From contig JANFAH010000001.1 of assembly GCA_024663395.1 (NCBI GenBank), forward strand, positions 4,402,001 to 4,466,000: a stretch of 64,000 nucleotides of DNA. Direction: 5' to 3'. Positions 43,576 to 55,829 of the stretch are shown here, in pieces. A model generated the notes under the pieces. The model saw nothing but the letters and a program-made list of their open reading frames with translations, had not been told where the DNA came from and did no database searches. The DNA comes from Pisolithus tinctorius (Eukaryota > Basidiomycota > Agaricomycetes > Boletales > Pisolithaceae). How positions within the stretch are numbered: position 1 is the stretch's first letter; each line of letters begins with the position of its first letter. Both the position numbers and the translations under genes were made by a program.

Positions 43576-44848
43576 TCAGCAAGCAATGAGGTACTCTTTC
43601 ACAAACTCATAAGTAAAAAACGATGTAGCTACACTAGGCGCAACTTTCACTGTCCATGTAGCGCTCGTCAGCGTACTGTCATGAGTCTCCGTCTCTGACG
43701 ACTTACGAAGGTTAGGCCAGAGACCCCGGTACAGCCCACGCAGGCCTTCGGTGCGAGCGATGGTCATCAACGCATCCAAAGCTCCCTTGTACTTATACCC
43801 TAGACCTCCAGATGACATTCCAACAACTTGCATCCTCCTCCTCAACACGTCGAATGGGTATGTGAGGGTCTGCGATATCGATCCTACGTGTGATACAAAG
43901 ACTGAATGACTTGATATGTGTACCTCGTCATGGGACTCACCAGCTAAAGCTCCGCATAACAACTTCCTTCCAATAGTGTCTTTCCCTGGCGGTGTGATTA
44001 TCCCGCGAAATGCTTCGTACGCAGCAAAATTAATCCCAACGTACGGGGCAACACCCAGTGCCGTGGGTACTAAGCCACGGTACAAGGCATGCACGCCTCC
44101 CTCCTCACGTATGATTTTAATGGTCATGCCAACCATCGACAAATCTGCTTCCTTGTAAATGGCACGTGACGTAGAGACTGCGTGTGACCGTCTCTCCATG
44201 CCGTAGGTGCTGGTGTCAAGCTTGGAAAGTGGCATGCTCTGCACGGGTATGCTAGCTGTTGCTATAGACAATCGTGCACGAACAAGGTCCAGAGGGTACG
44301 TGGAGCCTAAAACAACGTTGAGCGGCAAACCGTAGGGGACAATGATTATAGCAGACAAACTGATGTTACACCTGCCAGAGCGCCGCTTGCCAGTCGCTTG
44401 GGGGTATCCAGCTCCTTTGCACCGTAACAAGTGAAGAACTTCCAGGGGTTGTCAAACTCAGAGACAGGGGAGGACCTCCGGCGAATGCCTCACTTTTTTT
44501 AACTGTTCATAGGTTGTGAATTGGACAGCGCTGTACGGCACTATGCGCAAGCAATTGATTCCATTCCCTCTCATGTAGCCCTTGAAACCTTCTTCTTTCC
44601 ACATACGTACAAGACTACGCCACACTCCCCTGTACTGCCCGTCCCGTGTTATGGGCTGTACTTGCCTAACAAGCATCACAACTTGCTTAAGACATATAAT
44701 CATAGGTTGACCACGCTCACTGGATAATTTTCAATCTCTCGAGTGGACTCACAACAGTCCGAGACGCAGCACCCGCAATACCTCCTGCAACAAAATATGA
44801 CAATATATCAGGGTTCCACCATCTCGCTTGTTTCTCCGTGGCGCCCAT
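43576..44848 (-). CDS. Mitochondrial carrier (SLC25 family)
   Basis: An inner-membrane transporter with three repeats. Exons in transcript order: 44848-44721, 44665-44494, 44438-44372, 44306-43941, 43883-43707, 43649-43576, total 984 nt (327 aa). The start is M-GATEKQARWWNPDILSYF. Each repeat has a P-x-D/E-x-x-R/K signature: SPLERLKI, YPLDLVRARL and YPFDVLRRRM. The matching-loop motifs are GFKGYMRGNGINCLRIVPYS, GGVHALYRGLVPTALGVAPY and GLRGLYRGLWPNLLKVAPS. GNGxNCxRIxPYSAVQF in repeat 1 is typical of the SLC25 branch containing yeast YPR011C (adenosine phosphosulfate carrier) and CoA/ATP-Mg carriers, so an adenine-nucleotide-type substrate is plausible but not proven. The C-terminus is VKEYLIAC. 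Confidence 0.9.
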
Positions 44849-45479
44849 CGCACGTCAATGGGCCACAAAATTCTTCGGGATTGCTGAAGCCTGGAAGTCA
44901 GAAAAACATCGAAAATACGACGAGGTCCGTCGAAGACGATGTTTTCGATGTATTGGAGGATGGACCGAGCCGCAGGAAGAGAGAGTTGCGGTAGTCACGA
45001 AGCAAGCGTCTGATCACATGTAAAATATTTATAGTTACAAATAAAAGTATAAAAATAAGAAAGAGGATATGTACAAACTTAAAGTGATTCAAATAATCAT
45101 CACAAACGTGCATCATCATGTAGCATACATCCGTCACAGCCCTCGAGGACGCAAGGTAACGAAGACAGGGAAAAATGGGGCGTCGTGCGATGCAATACCA
45201 TTCAGCGCTTCAGCAGCGACACCAGTGAATACTCGTCTAGCAAGGCTGTCTCAGACGTCTCGGCTTGTATGATGATCGACAAGGATTTTTTCAGGCAGAA
45301 AGGGGAACAAATTAGCTACCTGCACACCGCAGGTGCACACCCAGCATCCGTGGTCGCATTGCGCAATATAGCCACGCGAGAAAAATCTCATCGTCAGCCG
45401 CCTCGATCATCTACACGTCCCGGATGTACGTACACAAGTCGCTGGCTATTTGCAGAATCAAGCAGAGATGTCCGTAGGG
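44849..45479. other. Intergenic, carrier promoter and CDK8 3' flank
   Basis: 631 bp between genes on the minus strand. It is AT-rich at 45020-45080. CDK8 could extend into it by one further short exon (a GGTAGG donor-like site lies at its modelled stop), but nothing there is convincing. Plus-strand frames at 45069-45568 look like chance. Confidence 0.45.
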
Positions 45480-47087
45480 TCAACCTACCCTGGCTTTCTT
45501 TCTCGATGTGCCTCCTTGATTCCCCACATAACTTTGGACAGGACCTGCACTTACACTGGCGAAGCTAGCTGTGCTCGCGGATTTCGATTGTTGAGAAAGG
45601 TTTGTCTGTGATTGCTGAGTTAAATGTTGTCCCTGACCATGGACGTGTGCAGCCTGAGCTTGAGTTTGAGTCTGTGCATGTGTTGGCGCAGGGACCCCCA
45701 TCATAGAAGGTGCCTCATCCTGGATCCGACGCTGAGGTGGAAGCTGATGGCCAGGAACGTACTGAAATACACTTTGTTGTGTTTAAGTTTAGATTCAATA
45801 TTGACAGAGATATAAGCTTATGAAAGTACCCACTTCCACGTCGCCCGTGGGTCCTCTTGGAACCACTTGTGCATCAAAGCTTCCTTCGCTGTCAAGCGCT
45901 TGGCGGGATCATAGGCAAACAGTTGACGAAGTAAGTCATGTCCCTGCAACGATCTAATCCGGGATTGACACCATTCCTCAAGACGGTTCTGATATCTAAA
46001 GGACTTTCAGCTCTCGATGGCAAGATCAGATGCAGTCACTCACGGATCCAGCTTCTTCATATTCTGGTACTCTGGCATGTCTCTGACGCTGGGCCAATCT
46101 CGCTCTTGAATAAAAAGACGTTCGGCGTAAGTACCAAGTATATAACATAGTGTACGTTACCCTGCGGTGTACCTAACACCTCGAAAATCTTGAGCAGTTG
46201 ATCCCTCTGAAAAGGCACGTTCTTCTTAGAATCCAACTTTGCTTCTTCCCCCTTGAATATTGGCCGAAGACTCGCTAGCTCAGCAAACACACAGCCAACC
46301 GCCCAGCAATCGATAGCTTTGTGATAGTGTTTCGCGCCCATTAGTAACTCCGGAGCGCGGTACCATATTGTAACCACCACCTTGTCTCCGGCGAAAAGAG
46401 GCTGTAAAGGTTGGTATATGATACGTGCTAATCCGAGGTCTCCGATTTTGACGACTCCTGAGGCAGTAATCAGTATATTGGCAGGTTTAAGATCACGATG
46501 CAGAATGTGTGCAGAGTGAAGGTAGAAAAGGCCGTTCAACAATTGATACACCATCGATTTGAGGACCTGGGACTGGATCTGGATACGAAGCGTCTGGGAA
46601 TAATGATGAATTACTTGCTGGAATTGCATTAACATTCAGCAACTTCCTTTGCAGGCGTTGAAGAACGCACGAGAAAATCGTGTTCAGCGTATTCGAAGAC
46701 CATATAAATAGATTTATCTTCTAGGATGATTTCTTTCAATGCAACGATATTCTCATGGGATATCTCTCTGTTGAGCTGAGTTCGTGTCAAACCAGAACCT
46801 GCAATTTAGGACCCAGCACTCACCGCCATCTCTCGAATGGCACTTTGGCTGATGCCAGTGTAAGTCACTACATCGCCTTCTTTGTCGGGTTTGAATTTCT
46901 TGATTGCATATATGGTACCATCGGAGTCCACGCTCTGAGCCTTGTACACTCTCCCATATGTTCCTGACGATATGAACCCGAGGATGGTGTACTTCGAGGT
47001 GACAGCACGGTGCGCTGCATCTCGTTTCGTACGGTATATCCTCATCGGATCGGATTGAAGCATGGTGTGGGACCATTCATCGGGCAT
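45480..47087 (-). CDS. SSN3: Cyclin-dependent kinase 8 / Mediator kinase (Ssn3/Srb10)
   Basis: Kinase of the Mediator CDK8 module; with cyclin C it phosphorylates RNA polymerase II and transcription factors in the nucleus. Exons in transcript order: 47087-46824, 46775-46671, 46617-46161, 46104-46044, 45995-45834, 45771-45480, total 1341 nt (446 aa). Kinase motifs: [14 protein letters not shown] (Gly loop), [13 protein letters not shown] (catalytic Lys), the PSTAIRE-equivalent [11 protein letters not shown] that is specific to CDK8 (S-x-x-A-x-R-E), [18 protein letters not shown], the metal-binding loop as GDLGLARI (G-D-L-G in place of A-D-M-G), [18 protein letters not shown], and the GTPQERDWP and RITA-like segment [11 protein letters not shown]. 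The CDK8 tail [17 protein letters not shown] is intact and is followed by a Gln-rich low-complexity tail. It is divergent from REI1 with a 236-bp gap. Confidence 0.95.
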
Positions 47088-47323
47088 GGAAGTGGTTATA
47101 ACAACTTAAGACTGGTGTCAGGACTTTTGGTGGTCTCCGACTACCGGGGAATCTCGTCAAGTGAGAACGGTTGCCTTCTCTGGAGTCTTTGGTGGAGACG
47201 ATGTTACAAAGGTATGATTACATAAGGTGAATTTATCACTGCACTCCCCAATCGCGCAGACAATCTCGACAGTCTCCGCAGCGAACATTTCCCCAGTCGA
47301 CACCAACCTTTGAGGTTTTATCC
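47088..47323. promoter_or_regulatory. Bidirectional promoter, CDK8 / REI1
   Basis: 236 bp between the divergent start codons of CDK8 (47087, minus) and REI1 (47324, plus). No TATA box is evident. Co-regulation is inferred from position only. Confidence 0.45.
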
Positions 47324-48865
47324 ATGGGTTTAGACTCTGAAGAAACGACACTTTTCACATGCCTCTCGTGCACAGTTGCCTTCGTATCGGCCGCAGACCA
47401 ACGTATGTCTTGCATCCACACGCTCGTCATACAATGTTGCATACGCTACTGCAGGGATACACTACCGTTCCGACTACCATCGGTACAACATGAAGCGCCG
47501 AGTTGCAGGCCTTCCACCCGTAACTGCCGTTGTATTCGATCAAAAAGTCTTGGAACAACGGGTTGATCCCGCAACCACGACCACTACAAGAGATATAAGC
47601 TGCGTGATATGCAGGTCGGTGCTTCTTGTGGTGTAGTGTTCCCTCCTAAACCCTTCATTTCTTTTTGCCTCGGTAGAAAGTCATACACGACAGAAAACGC
47701 TTATAGGTCCCACCTTGCTTCGAAAAAACACAAAGAGAGTGAGCTTAAAGGAGATTCTCATCTTCGCAGAACGCACGATACGCCTGCAACGCCGGTGTCT
47801 CCAAGACCACCCCACCTGGGCGAAGGCACTCCTTCAGAAGAAATCGAACACAGTATAGACAATAACATCGTTGCAGCTGACAGCGGGATCGCCCCTGACG
47901 CCTGTCTCTTTTGCCCAATGGCTTCCGTTGGGATCGCTGACAACCTTACACATATGGCCTCAATACACTCCTTCTTTATTCCGGACGCCGAATACCTAGT
48001 AGACCTGCCTGGATTGCTTACCTACCTCGGGGAGAAAGTTGCGATTGGAAATGTGTGCATATACTGCAACGGGAGAGGTCGCGAGCTCCACACCCTAGAG
48101 GCGGTCAGAAAGCACATGCTGGATAAGAGCCACTGCAAGATTGCCTATGACACCGAGGAGGACCGATTCGAAATCTCTGATTTTTATGATTTCACGAGCT
48201 CCTATCCAGATGGTGGAGAACAAAACGTGAGTGGTGAAGGTGAATGGGAAGAGTTAGAAGACGACGAAGATGTGGACGAAGTCGTTGGCGAGGTTGCTGC
48301 CAGAGGCGACCGCGGCAATTCTGGTCGTGTCGCTTATGGGGACACCGAGTACGAGCTTGTGCTCCCCTCCGGCGCTCGCGTAGGACACAGAACCATGAAG
48401 CGTTATTATGATCAATCGTTCTATGGGATCCGCTCCAAAGAACAAGATCCCACATGTGGAGCTGCCCTAGTCCGGCGCCTTCTCAAAGACAAGAATTCCG
48501 CGCTCGTACCCCGAAAGGGTGGATTTGGCGCGTTTGGCGCTGGAGCGGATGTAGTGAAGGCAAGAAATAAAGGTGAAGCGAGAGAAGCCGGCCGCCATGT
48601 AAGGGAGTTCAGAGATCAGAGACGGAAAGAGGAGTTCAAGACGAAAGTGGGATTCATACAAAACCATCAGAAACACTACCGCGACCCCCTGTTGCAGGTA
48701 AGAGATCAACCAATCATCCTCAGTGGTCGTGCCCTCGCTCATTATCACCGTGCAAGTGACTTGTCTTTGATGCTTCAAGCGCGTAATCATTGGAAAGTTC
48801 ATTACTTCAGAGGGATGAAGTTAAACAGGAAGAAGTGTAATGTGGAAAGAGATACTATCACTTGA
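47324..48865 (+). CDS. REI1: Cytoplasmic 60S biogenesis factor Rei1 (C2H2 zinc fingers)
   Basis: Releases and recycles shuttling factors such as Arx1 from the pre-60S particle in the cytoplasm. Exons: 47324-47402, 47455-47614, 47677-48865, total 1428 nt (475 aa). Four C2H2 fingers are visible: FTCLSCTVAF...HYRSDYHRYNMKRR at the N-terminus; ISCVICRKSY...YRSHLASKKH; CLFCPMASVGIADNLTHMAS; and VCIYCNGRGRELHTLEAVRK. An acidic stretch (EGEWEELEDDEDVDEVVGEV) precedes LVLPSGARVGHRTMKRYYDQ and VGFIQNHQKHYRDPLLQ, the conserved C-terminus. A GTAAGA donor directly follows DPLLQ at 48698, so the residues after it, up to the stop at 48863-48865, may instead be intron plus a short last exon; most Rei1 proteins end close to this point. 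Confidence 0.92.
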
Positions 48866-49716
48866 CCAGTGTTGCAACATCAGAAAGCATGGCTTCAGAA
48901 CTACACAATCACATCGGTAATTACACTACAAAATACATGGACACATGGAGGAACACGTACATAGAAACTTATGATAGAAATAAAGATGATACGTGTGGTG
49001 TAGAAGATGCCAGAGAGATGCCGGTTTTTGGACACAAAATGATACAGAGTTGCAAATGTTCCCATCTGCGAAACTGAGGGCTGTCACACAATGTCACACC
49101 TTACATTGTAACTCCGACGCGCTGATACTCCAAGCTGACTTACGTCGACGGTGGCTGATAATGTCACTCCACCGTTGCTCCGCTTGTATTGTCACGCTCT
49201 TGCATCACATTATCGCAACAACAATTACAATTGAAGGATCCTTCTTGTTGGCCTCGGAATTCTTTCAGGAGGCAGGGAAGTGTCTTAAGAGTCCTCAGGT
49301 AGCGTTTCGTGATTTTCTGATGTGATTTGATTTCAGCCCTGGCGGGTTATTCTGAAAAGGACCCTTTTTAAGGAGTATATTGATTTCCCCTCGTCCACAG
49401 GTTCAGTTTTTTTAAAAGAAAGTATACAGCCCCCTAGGTCTATAGTATATCGTGCCCTATGCACAATTATGCAGCTTGAATTGAAGTGTGGTGTGGTGTA
49501 GTTAGCGTTTTGCAACACTGTATCATTTTGCAACACCGGTCAAGTGATAGTAGGGTATAACAGTGTGCAACGACAGCAATAACGTCATGAGAAACCAAAA
49601 TCAATATAAATATGCTGCGGGAACGACACCCTCTTGACCTGTCTGAGGATTCCTAACGTACCACCATCTATTCCCTGATTAGCATGTTGTAACGTTGCGA
49701 TCATGAAACATGCAAC
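48866..49716. other. Convergent intergenic region REI1 / RAX2
   Basis: 851 bp, AT-rich, with only short frames on both strands. It holds both 3' ends and no recognisable gene. Confidence 0.5.
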
Positions 49717-52700
49717 TTACGCAGCGTCTCTATCGTCAAGAACTTCTACTTCCAACCCAACGGTCAAAGGGAGCTCGCCCTCCTCCGTCCCATCGAATGC
49801 GTACCGCGCATGTGCGGGTCGGCTATACTCCTCTGCTGCTGCCATGGTGCCAACGACCGCATCCGATGGTGTCTCAGCACGCAAATAATTGCTTCCGTCT
49901 GGCCCGAATGGATCTGGCTCCGCGGACCCACCTTCACGTGCCATCTCCTCCTTCTCGGTACTAACATTGAAGGCACTGGTGCCAAGTATGGTCGTTCGCG
50001 TGGCGGCATTGATATGTTCAAGCAGCGACGACGGGCGGTGCTGAATGGAATCTTTGTCCTCATCGCTGGAGTCGTATTTGGCAGCACCGTCGTCTCTTCT
50101 TGATAAGAGAGTCCAGATGATACCAACGAGTGCAAGGAAGAAAACAACACCAGCAGCAATCGCAATGGATATCAAGATGACAATTCCCGTTGCGAGGAAA
50201 TCTATCATCAACATGGTTAGACAGAATTTCAACATTTTGTCCGCAGACGTACGTTGTTGCACGAAACTGAAATTGGCAATCGAGTAGAATAAGGCAGAAA
50301 CAAAGCCCATCGTCCCTTGGGCAGACAATGAGGTAATATAAGGGATGAATATCTCTCCGTCGAAAAGCACAGACGATGCCGAGCCGAATGACTGGTCTGA
50401 TAGGGACCCTGACACCATAAGCATCCTGTCAGACTCTACAACACTGTTTGGGCTGTGTGTGTTCTGCAGCGGCACCATAAGCAATTGGGAGATATTTGAG
50501 TTGCCCTGTAAACTCGTGCCTGTTGCCACGCGGCACGTTTTCACTAAGGTCCGATGAATCGAGCACAGGAATGCAAGTACGCACCGATGTAAGACCACGA
50601 AATACCATCCCAAAAGACCATAAAAGGTGATGATCCATCACTGGTACTGGTATTGACCTAAGTAATATGTTGTGCATCAAAACAGAGAACACACCGGCCA
50701 GCAGCGAATATGCTCGATGAATTGCCATCATCTACTGCCAGAGCTGTGACAGGCCCTGGAATATCAGTAGGATTCCCAACAGCAGTCCAGGTGGCGTTTG
50801 GAAAACTGTACTGTGCAACGCTCGTGGTTGTGCCGTTGGGAAGTGTGATAACACCACCGGCGATCAAATACTCTTGGTTGCTCTGCAATTAACTTGTATG
50901 AGCAGAATGCGTATCGCCATATGAACAAGCATACCCCAGCATAAGATACGGACGAAATATCACCCTGAATGCCCCCACCAAGAGCACTCCATTGATCGAG
51001 CTGCGTATCTAAAAGGCAGATTGCTTGACACGTGACTGTACCGGCTTGGCTGAAAGAGCCAGCAACGATAACGGCATTGGGTTTAGAGGCCGAAATTGAG
51101 ATGGAACGAACAATAGGCGTTGCCGAGGCTGCTTGAAGAGTTTGAGTTGACGTCAACCATTCTTCAGCACCGAGGTCATAGATCGCGAATCCATTAGCAT
51201 TGCTCAAGTTGAACTCTCCCCCAACATATAGGTGCTGTTCTGAATCCACCAGCAAGGCACGGACGATGCCATACACCTGGGAGCCGGGAAGTGCGTTGAT
51301 GGTAGACGAGGATGGATCGTAGATCGCTACAGCCTGTGACACAGTCCCGGAAGCAGAGACAAAAGTGAAGTTACCGCCGATGATCATCACTTCCTCGGAC
51401 GAAGATGTGTTAGACCAGAATGCACCAGCAAGGACAGCAGGGGCGGGGGTGGGTGGAGAAGGGGGTAACGTTAGCGATGAGCTTTGTTGGCGAGGATACA
51501 GGGTCGCCTTCACGTGATGAGAGAACCATGACACCGGACCCCGAGCATGATGCTCCCTGCGGCGGTTCATCGCTGGTACCACAGATGAATTGACATTGGC
51601 ATCGAGTTGGACGCTAACAGGGGTTACGGCAGGACCGTTGGCGCTGTTTGACAACATGACGAATCCCGTAGAGCCATACTCCGCCATGCTTTGAACGTTC
51701 CCAGCCAAGAACTGAGAGTCTGAGTTCCCACCAACGGAAGTGCTTGGACAGACGAATGTCATGTTTCCTAGTACAAAGCCACCGCTGTTAATCCAGGACC
51801 CACCCGCGATGTCCCAAACAGCAAGTCCTCCTGCGCTAGAGGCAATGCTTGATGGAGACAGTGCCTCAGTGAAATTACCAACAACTTGAAGTTGACCATT
51901 AGAAAGTGCGACACTGGTGACAGGTCCATTGAGGCCGGCACCGAGCGCGCCCCACGAACCGGAGTCGATGTGATAAACAGCAATGCCACGCAACTTGCCC
52001 TGCATTGAAGGAGTTTGAGTATCAGAGAAGGACCCTCCGATGTACAGGTCGTCGCCATCAAGAGCAAAGGAAGAAACTCCTCCATTAAGTCCATTCTCCG
52101 TCAACGCAACCAAGTTTCCATCCTTGAAGGCGACGATGTTGGAAACCCCGGCACTAGACTCGAAGTTCCCGCCTAAGAACAACACTCCTGAAGAATGTTG
52201 GATAACGGCGGACACTTCCGTCGTTCCAGAAACAGAGGCGCCAAGAGCATTGTACAACTCCACGCCAACTCCGTCAAGGAACGTTTCGCTCGCAGCTGGA
52301 ACAGTACCCGTCGCATCGAAACTGGTGGGAGAGTTCAGCGGCCATTCGAAAAATCCAAAACCATGCAGAATCCCAGCGCTACCGCTGGAATTTGCGCTAG
52401 ATGATGCAGAACCAGAGCTCGATGTCAAATTGGCAGAAGTCAAGGTGAGTTCTAGATTTCCTGCGACCAATTCATATTCTCCATTCTGACCACTTCCAAT
52501 CGGACTGTCAGCGAGGGCCATGGTAACCGTCAACTCGAAGGTAGAGGAGCTGGGAACAACTGGCCCGCTGTATATGAGGATGGTAGTGTCCTCCTGAATC
52601 TGCTGTGATACAGTGGAGACATAAGGTTGCGTGCCGCCGCCAGGGAATACCGTCAATTTAACGGAAGTGCGAAGGTCACAATCCTGGAAATCTGCGCAAC

Positions 52701-54169
52701 CAGGAATGACCATATTGATGTCGTATTGTCCGGCTGCCGAAACATAAGGCATCCAAGTAAATGTAGGAGCCTGAGCCGCCGGTGTACCAACGGCAACAGT
52801 CGACACAAGGACAGTCTGCAAAGTTGCCGGGATATCAGTACTAGCGTCCTTTGTAGTCCAGGTACCAGTCAAGGTGACATTTGACGGATTAGGTGCAAAA
52901 CAGGACTGGGTATTCCCGTCGGCAATCGCAGAGACGAAAGCACCGGAGGACAGTAACTGCATCATGTGCAAGCCAGGAGCAGCGCCAGTCCATTCAGAGA
53001 GTGTGATTTGAACGCCAGACAGGGTCACAGGTGAACTGAATAAGAAATCCTGGTAAAGCGCAGAAGGGTCTGTCGATAATGGACACAGATTTGTACACGT
53101 TTCATTCTGACCCGTAGATATATCCACGTATGACAGTGCCTGCACAGTGTTATCGGGAATTGAGGTAACACTGGCCAAGGAAAAAAATTAGTCGTTAATC
53201 AAACAAGAACGGAGGTCATCACCTGAAACCCGTTGTTCCGTAGCCACTCATGAATGTATTTCCAAGACGAATACCATACGCACTGATGGACGAAAATGTT
53301 AGGACGGTGATGACGGCACTATTCCCGTCTTGTGCAAGCCAGGTATTATCCGGCCCATCTGGACCAGCTGGGCAAAGAATAGTCTGGATGTTACTATACT
53401 CCGGATTTGTAGACGAGGGTGCCGCTTCGATCTCGGCATTTTGCAGAGGGATAGGAACCAGCGACGACGAGAACGGCGATGCACCAGGAGAGTATGGTAC
53501 ATTGGGATTGTTGGTATTGTTAACTGACGTGGTATTTCCCGCGAAAGACGTGACAAATGAACCGGCGAAGAACAAACTCGACGAAGAGATATTTTGGGAA
53601 ATTGAAAAGACTTGGGCGTTTGCACCCGATAGCCCTTTGAAGGGCGGTGCTGACCAAGTATTCGACTTGGTATTCCAAACGGCCACAGATGAGCCTGGCG
53701 ATGAGAAATTACCACCAACCCAGAGGTTGTTGTTGGGAACGTCACAGTATACAGCAGTGACGGGGCCGTTAGGACCACTTGAACCGACTGAGGAAAAAGT
53801 CCCCGGAGACGGCGAGTATGATGCGACGTAGTTAGCGGAGACGTTTCCAATGGAGGAGAACGACCCAGCAATATAAAAAAGATCACCGAGAGCGCAACCG
53901 GCAGAGATTGAACCACCGGAATTGGTGTTGCCGAGGTTCGCTAGGGCACCCTGAGTTGTACGAGAGAGCAAAGACGTCGTAGAAGGGTCAAAGGAAGAGG
54001 GGGTAGAGTTGTCAAAAAGACTGAGACCTGCAAAAGCGCCAGTGAGGGCGACCTGACCCATGCGGTCAAAGTCGACGAGAGGGAGTGAAGCGAGCGTGGA
54101 ATGAACCAAGGAAGATGCGAACAGCATGGCCACAGGCCACGTCGAAAGCGACGGGGAGGGTAACAACAT
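49717..54169 (-). CDS. RAX2: Rax2-like cortical polarity protein
   Basis: A large type I membrane protein that marks growth or division sites at the cell cortex in fungi. Exons in transcript order: 54169-53223, 53170-50935, 50882-50695, 50646-50585, 50519-50253, 50201-49717, total 4185 nt (1394 aa). A signal peptide is seen at the start (LSTWPVAMLFASSLVHSTLA). The ectodomain is built of beta-propeller/kelch-like repeats with the recurrent Rax2 pattern hhhGGxF or hIAGSF: FYIAGSFSSIGNVSA, NLWVGGNFSS, LYIGGSFSD, LQVVGNFTEA, MIIGGNFTFV, LYVGGEFNLS, VIVAGSFSQAG, YLIAGGVI. Many N-x-S/T glycosylation sites occur. One transmembrane span lies near residue 1240 (FLATGIVILISIAIAAGVVF), then a ~135-residue cytosolic tail with RRDDGAAKYDSSDEDKDS and acidic clusters. 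The length is slightly above yeast Rax2. Confidence 0.93.
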
Positions 54170-54604
54170 TGCTGGTGTAACCTATGTGCATAAAGGGATT
54201 CCCAATGGTCGGGGTATGGCGACCCTCGTAGGGCCTTGGTGTGGTTGACAGAAAGCAACGAGACGACTTGACGCGTTGAGACTGTGACACGAGGATTATG
54301 TAATAACGGCTTGGTCCACCAAGAGGTCCACGGGGACCACGCAATAATCTCACATGCACCGAGTGAATCACACCCACACGCATAATGATGCCAAACTATT
54401 TTCATTTCCGAGGTACAACACGGAACATCTGGCTACCGGAAAAAAATGGCTTGACACCGACAGCACGCCTAGATCACTCAGCCTTCTTTCCGACGGGCGA
54501 AGCAGCACCAACAGGTTTCAGGTGAGGAGAGCCCTGCTCCAGCATCCTGGTGAATCAAGCGGCACGATGAATCATGGTGGAAATTCATAACACCAAATGA
54601 AGAC
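54170..54604. other. Intergenic, RAX2 promoter
   Basis: 435 bp between two minus-strand genes, containing the RAX2 promoter and leader. Nothing else is supported. Confidence 0.5.
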
Positions 54605-55026
54605 TCACTGGGGGTATCTGTACCGCACCATGCTTGGTCGCTGTGCACTGGTCTGCAATACAGTGTTGACAGTCATATGCTGTGATCGCAATAGCTGCTG
54701 CTCGTTGATTCTAGTCCAAAACTCCGGTGAGGTCGAATAGTGAGCAAGCCACTTAGTCAGGAATGCCTCTTCACCCGGTCTGGGTGCCCACTTGTAAAAT
54801 GCAATGGCAACAAATGAGAGAAGTATGGTATTGCGCCAAAACGGTGTGAAAAATCCGACTCCATCTCCAGTCAGAATGCCGTAGTTCCTTTGCGGCGAGC
54901 AGACTCACCTTCCGGCAAAACTTCTTCACCAGGATGAATGGTTTGCGAAGAAAACCTTCGTTTTAGGGCGTTGCTAGTGTGAAGTTGCTTCACTCGCACC
55001 AGAGCGAGAGCTCGGTTCACAGCCAT
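54605..55026 (-). CDS. Respiratory complex I accessory subunit (17.8-kDa type)
   Basis: Too small for easy detection but well formed: exons 55026-54909 and 54858-54605 give 372 nt (123 aa). The N-terminus MAVNRALALVRVKQLHTSNA is a clear mitochondrial presequence. After PGEEVLPE the intron (54859-54908, 50 nt) joins to VGFFTPFWRNTILLSFVAIA, a single membrane span, and then FYKWAPRPGEEAFLTKWLAH, NEQQLLRSQHM, and the ending RPSMVRYRYPQ. This layout (PGE...G-FFTPFWRN...F-LT-YIAHY...R-YRYPQ) matches the fungal NADH:ubiquinone oxidoreductase 17.8-kDa subunit as I know it. It acts in the mitochondrial inner membrane. Stop TGA occupies plus positions 54605-54607. Confidence 0.85.
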
Positions 55027-55829
55027 GACCGGGGTATGATCAAGAATTCGGGTGTGTTTGGCTGCTAACTGGCTGTCCACAAACAACGTCTATGGTAGTA
55101 CACAAATAGTAACCGAAACTACAGTACCTTCACAGGTAAAGTGATAACTCCTAGCGCAGGTCCTCCGTCTCACACGCGATATCGATGTGCGAGTGGGCGG
55201 TACCAGAGACTATTCGTTCTTTCCGTTTCCTCTCACGTTCAAGCTGAGCGTTCACACTGCTTATCTCGTGTCAGAGGCGTGTCTTTACCACGCACAAACG
55301 TCAGAGATCGCCATTCGACGTGCGCTCGCAAGGTCCTCCTAGGTAGACCGATCAGACAATGGAATCCTCATTCCCTGAGGACCGAGGTTCGAAGCCTGCA
55401 GGGTGTGGACTGGTTCCACTGAAGGGTTGATCTTTCAAATATAATATGCCTCGAAGGATCCTAAGCAAGCCTAACCTAGGCTTTCTTCTGGGCTTATAGC
55501 ACGCAGGGTCCACTGCTTCCAATTTTATCGACAGCTTAGATCTATCTAAGGAGTAGACACTCATGGCAGCTCTCTGTGCAATGATGATCCCTCGAACCAG
55601 CAAGTCGAAAGGCGTTCTGGTAAGCGGTTCGCTCAATGGCATCGAATCCTACCTAACAATTGGTGGCTGGTGGATCTGCTTCTAATTGAGTATGTATTAG
55701 TGGAAAAATGAAGACAAGGGAGAGTGTGGATTGGAAGTGACGCAACGGATGAAGTAGTGGGTAATAATTCTAAAGACGGACCAAGGCAAGAGATGTACCA
55801 ACGCTCGAAGTTCCTAAAAAGTGACCCAG
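55027..55829. other. Intergenic, possible pol III B-box-like site
   Basis: 803 bp without a protein gene I can support. At about 55385-55395 the plus strand reads GGTTCGAAGCC, an exact match to the RNA polymerase III B-box consensus, but no cloverleaf can be folded around it. The open frame on the minus strand at 55352-55642 has no family match. Confidence 0.4.

Noticed and set aside
53250..53831. 193-aa plus-strand open frame opposite RAX2
   Set aside because: It is antisense to a signal-peptide and repeat-bearing RAX2 exon with clear family motifs; the antisense protein has no recognisable features.
55360..55430. A tRNA gene around the GGTTCGAAGCC site
   Set aside because: The would-be T stem has mismatches and no pairing 7-bp acceptor stem or anticodon arm exists at the right spacing.
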